Shown: positions 61,691-64,000 of the stretch, piece by piece
Layout of the letters: the number at the start of each line of letters is the position of its first letter
How positions within the stretch are numbered: position 1 is the stretch's first letter
From: Pratylenchus scribneri
Lineage: Eukaryota; Nematoda; Chromadorea; Rhabditida; Pratylenchidae
Direction: 5' to 3'
Length of the DNA: 64,000 nucleotides
NCBI GenBank assembly: GCA_030063045.1
Contig: JAQSEB010000041.1
Location: 3,341,501-3,405,500, forward strand
Made by a program: the position numbers and the translations under genes
The notes under the pieces: model-generated
Seen by the model: only the letters and a program-made list of their open reading frames with translations
Told to the model about the DNA's origin: nothing
Databases searched by the model: none

Positions 61691-61838
61691 TTATTTATTT
61701 GTCATTAATTTTTGTCCTATTTTTGGTTTCATCAAACCATAAATCATTATCTTCAAATATTCTTCCACTAACTTATCCACCTTCAAATTTTTGCATAAAA
61801 ATGCCACGTGAAAGGGAGTGAAAATCAAAAAAATATAT
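61691..61838 (-). CDS. Possible terminal exon of an ankyrin-repeat-like gene
   Basis: On the minus strand, after a TTTATTGCAG acceptor, 48 codons run to a TAA at 61691. They include TPFHVAFLCKNLKVDKLVEE, which resembles the start of an ankyrin repeat (TPLHxA...G...xVxxLL). No upstream exon was identified, so this may be the 3' end of a gene extending toward 64000, or chance. Confidence 0.25.
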
Positions 61839-64000
61839 CTGCAATAAAAGAAAATTAAAAAAAAATGATAAAATAATATGTATTGGAAATTTTAAAAGTT
61901 TTAAGAAAAGGAAAAATTGACAATAATTAAATAAATATTTAAATTCAAACGAAAAAAACTTTAAAATCAATTATATTTAAAAATTTTTCAAAATCATTGC
62001 AAAAAATTAAAATTAATTTAAAATAATTTTACTAAACCCATAAATTTATTCTTGTTTGTTTGCACATAAAAATAAAAGGCATTTTATGAAAAAAGATAAA
62101 AATGCTCCAGTAAATTGACCATAAAAAAATTAATTCAAAAAAATTAAAATTACTTTATTTTTAAAATATAAAATTCATATCAAATTAATTTGACGTTGGA
62201 TAAAAAAATCATAATTTACTGAATTTTCATAATTTAGATGAATTTAGAAGAGATAAATTTTAAATTAATTAAAAAATAGTTTAAATTGAAGGGAGGAAAA
62301 TTATCTGCGAATTGTAATGCTAAATTTATATAAATTCGTGAATGCAAATTCTAATGGATTAGATGAATAATTTAATTGGATTTAATATTAAAAGCCAAAC
62401 CATTTTACTTCCCATGAGATTTCTGCTTGGCCAAATTAATAGGAAGTATTTTTTAGGATTTCCAGAATTTATGGAGGAAATGACGCGTGAATATTGGTAT
62501 TAAAATAAAAATTAATGAGTCTAAAAAATGCCAAACGAGAAAATTTTACTTTTATAATAGAAAATGATGAATTATATTTTGCGTAATTTTTTTTGCTATT
62601 AACCATTTTTTGCTTTTGGAATACGCAGATTGACAGTTACGGTCCAAAAATACAAAACATGGCCCCAGCAACCAACTGGGTGATGGCATAAAATATCGTG
62701 TATGTAAACTTATTTATATTTTAGGATAAGGAAAATATTTTGAATGCGTGTACAAATATTTGCATAAATATAATTTTAATGTTTTGAATGGGACAAACTT
62801 ACAAATTAGGTATTGGGTCACGGAATTTTACGATGGCATTGACAAATCATTGAGCTTTAATATATTTTAATTATATTTTAACAAACTCAAACAAAAATTT
62901 AAGAGATATTGAATTATGCTAATATTTAGAAAGTATACAATTTTGCTTTTTCGGTTTGTAATATATTAGTTATTTTAAAATGCTTAAAAAATTAAAATAT
63001 TAGAAAAATAATTTAAACTCATAATTATTTTCATTCACAAATTCATTTATTAAAGTAAAATGTTTGGAAATAATTAAAAATGATGAACTATGCGTCAACC
63101 AAAAATAATTAAAATAAAAATAATTATAATAAGTGAAAAATATTAATAAAAATAAACTTTGAAATTAAATAAAAAAATTAATCTATCTAATGTCTGATCC
63201 CATAACCTTAAACATTTTCTACTAACTGCTAACTAACTTTTTCGACCAGTTTCTTGATATTGCTTTTTGGATATTTTCAGCTCCATAAAATAAATATTTT
63301 GAAAGATTGAAAAAAAAATTAAAAATTTGCATATGATATTGTTTTTGTCGTTCATATTTGCGTGGGGACTGGATGTAATAAATTTTTCTGTTTCCGCCAT
63401 CCCAAGAGGAAAATGTGATTGGATTTTGAAATGACACACAGGCTATAATCCTATACCTCCCCTTTTGGACTTTTGGGCTTATAAATTGGATGCCACGAGC
63501 AGACACCGAAAAAGAAAATGAATGTGGGGACAAGAAAATTTGAAGGCGGAAATGAAATATTTTTGACTATAAATTGAAGGAAAAATGTTATGAAAATTCA
63601 TATAAATGAAAAAGATTTTATTTTCTTATTTTAAATAATTTATGGTGTTCGGCGATGTTGGAATATTTAAAACATTTATCACTCGAGCCGAGAAATATGT
63701 TTGAAAAAGCTAAATTAATTTATGAATTGAAAAATAGATTTAAAAAGTTAAATTTATTGTTTTTATAAAACACCATAAAGAATTAATCTAAAAAAATAAA
63801 TAATTACTATTATATATATTCAAGATAAGTAAATTACAAATTTTATCTTATTTTTATTTTCTTTTAACTCAATAATAAAATTAATTTGCATTAATTTGTC
63901 AATGTGTAATGTGGTGTTGTTTTGTTATGCAAATTAAATTTTGCTTTAAAAACAAATTTAATTTTAAAAGATAGACTAACATTTTATAAAATAATATATT
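61839..64000. other. AT-rich stretch to the window end
   Basis: No supported gene. Overlapping minus-strand frames at 63222-63533 lie in a slightly more balanced patch but show no recognisable domain or consistent splice sites. Confidence 0.4.

Noticed and set aside
1..64000. tRNA, rRNA or other structured RNA genes
   Set aside because: I looked for tRNA-like box A and B pairs and rRNA-like conserved stretches by eye and found none that I can support.

Overview
The window is strongly A+T-rich nuclear DNA from an animal with short GT-AG introns, often 40-60 nt. The genes point to a nematode: a four-disulfide insulin-like peptide, a stomatin of the UNC-1/MEC-2/STO kind, a core-2/I-branching (GT14) glycosyltransferase of the nematode type, a large cadherin, and a coiled-coil/F-box-like family with decayed paralogues nearby. 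A clade IV tylenchid such as a root-knot nematode would fit the base composition and gene style, but that is inference. Gene models were built by hand from reading frames, splice signals and phase continuity.

Layout. 75-1274: GC-rich inverted-repeat transposon. 1639-7714 (+): GT14 glycosyltransferase; exons from 3653 on are solid, earlier ones tentative. 7715-11571: AT-rich intergenic DNA. 11572-12927 (+): five-exon coiled-coil/F-box-like gene. 13644-28421 (+): 22-exon cadherin of about 1600 residues; its third intron holds a hAT element nested inside another inverted-repeat element. 28430-34180: a graveyard of shuffled cadherin exon copies, ending in an intact second copy of the transmembrane and cytoplasmic-tail exons (32885-33836). 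36714-41887 (+): nine-exon stomatin gene with two alternative C-terminal exons. 42540-47820: scrambled stomatin exon copies, with a well preserved C-terminal block at 45157-46202. 48786-49152 (+): unrecognised two-exon small gene. 50224-51700: F-box-like paralogue split by a 974-bp foldback element. 52860-54700 (-): insulin-like gene. 54701-64000: mostly non-coding, with one small palindromic element and one possible ankyrin-like exon.

The genes do not form a pathway. Two themes link the region. First, local duplication has copied parts of the cadherin, stomatin and F-box-like genes in non-collinear order, sometimes leaving intact alternative 3' ends. Second, several distinct foldback or terminal-inverted-repeat elements have ends built from tandem GC-rich units, often of 15 bp, against the AT-rich background.
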